Source of the DNA: Planctomonas deserti
GTDB taxonomy: Bacteria; Actinomycetota; Actinomycetes; Actinomycetales; Microbacteriaceae
Direction of reading: 5' to 3'
DNA length: 64,000 bases
Assembly (NCBI RefSeq): GCF_003067705.1
Contig: NZ_QANL01000004.1
Location: forward strand, 124,001-188,000
Under the pieces are notes generated by a model. The model ran no database searches. It had not been told where the DNA came from and saw only the letters and a list, made by a program, of their open reading frames with translations. Shown piece after piece: positions 63,576-64,000 of this stretch (its first letter is position 1; each line of letters opens with the position of its first letter). The translations under genes were made by a program, and so were the position numbers.

Positions 63576-64000
63576 TCAGCCCGCCCGCGGGATGGTGCCC
63601 CAGAACGCGTCCACCTGGCCGAGGGTCTCCTCGAGCGAGCCGTTGGCGTCGATCACCACGTCCGCAATGGCGAGCCGCTCCGACTCCGGCGCCTGGGACG
63701 CCATCCGGCGCAGCGCCTCGACGCGCGACATCCCGCGCAGCTCGGTGAGCCGGCGGATCCGGTTCTCCTCCGTGGCGCTCACGACGACCACGATGTCGAA
63801 CGGGTGGTCGACGGCGGCCTCGACGAGCAGCGGCACGTCGTACACGACGACGGCCCGCGGGTTCTCGGCCCTGGCCGCCTCGATGAGCTCGGAGGACCGC
63901 TTCCGCACCGCCGGGTGAGTGATCGAGTTCAGCAGCGCGAGCTTCTCTGGGTAGGCGAACACGACCGCGCCGAGCGACTTGCGGTCGAGGGAGCCGTCCG
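63576..64000 (-). CDS. coaE: Dephospho-CoA kinase, N-terminus outside window
   Basis: CoaE phosphorylates dephospho-CoA in the last step of CoA synthesis. The visible part begins DGSLDRKSLGAVVFAYPEKL and continues LLNSITHPAVR, VVVYDVPLLVEAAVD, VVVVVSATEENRIRRL and ALRRMASQAPE. The P-loop lies beyond the right edge of the window. The frame is open to base 64000. It is upstream of uvrB on the same strand, the usual neighbourhood in actinobacteria. Confidence 0.93.
   Translation of the reverse strand, partial: DGSLDRKSLGAVVFAYPEKLALLNSITHPAVRKRSSELIEAARAENPRAVVVYDVPLLVEAAVDHPFDIVVVVSATEENRIRRLTELRGMSRVEALRRMASQAPESERLAIADVVIDANGSLEETLGQVDAFWGTIPRAG

Overview
The window is high-G+C DNA (roughly 70% by eye) from an actinobacterium, most likely Micrococcales and probably Microbacteriaceae. 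Supporting genes are whiA, rbpA, opcA, an actinobacterial glycogen synthase divergent from glgC, DUF3097 and DUF3099 proteins and a mycothiol-type TIGR03086 protein. Many genes use GTG or TTG starts, and many neighbours overlap by ATGA or GTGA. The order suf genes - ctaA/ctaB - tkt/tal/pgi/zwf/opcA/pgl - rbpA/secG - tpiA/pgk/gap - whiA/rapZ - uvrC/uvrA/uvrB - coaE resembles the conserved actinobacterial core order.

Layout. 1-15200 holds a truncated GH13 glucosidase, two SGNH hydrolases, a membrane protein, a helicase / endonuclease-V-like / DUF3097 trio, an acyl-CoA dehydrogenase-like protein, a fatty acid desaturase, a D,D-peptidase-like protein, an rRNA/tRNA methyltransferase, a sirtuin and a histidine phosphatase. 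15200-31000 holds a glycosyltransferase, a hydrolase, trehalose synthase, an ArsB/SLC13-like permease, a zinc-free ribosomal protein L31, the divergent glgM/glgC pair, serB, fabG, a DUF3099 protein, a SURF1 protein and an ABC-F ATPase. 31000-40200 holds bioY, a secreted ScyD/ScyE-like propeller, the sufB-sufD-Rieske-sufC-sufT cluster and the heme A genes ctaA and ctaB. 40400-48650 is a pentose-phosphate operon. 48700-64000 is RbpA, SecG, lower glycolysis, SodA, WhiA, RapZ, the UvrABC excision-repair genes and the start of coaE.

The genes work together in several modules: ADP-glucose/alpha-glucan and trehalose metabolism (glgC, glgM, treS, GH13), NADPH supply (zwf, opcA, pgl, tkt, tal), Fe-S assembly, heme A synthesis for cytochrome oxidase, and nucleotide excision repair. 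Two core genes are broken as read: opcA by an apparent loss of a GC dinucleotide and rapZ by one extra G in a 7-G run. Both could be sequence errors.

No phage, IS element, CRISPR array, defence island or tRNA was found. The most unusual content is non-coding. One family of foldback elements has 32-bp arms, and its half-units amplify in tandem with a strict 31-bp period. A second, REP-like hairpin family shows compensatory stem changes. All clear copies of both families sit in gaps between convergent genes, and the two families are repeatedly fused end to end.
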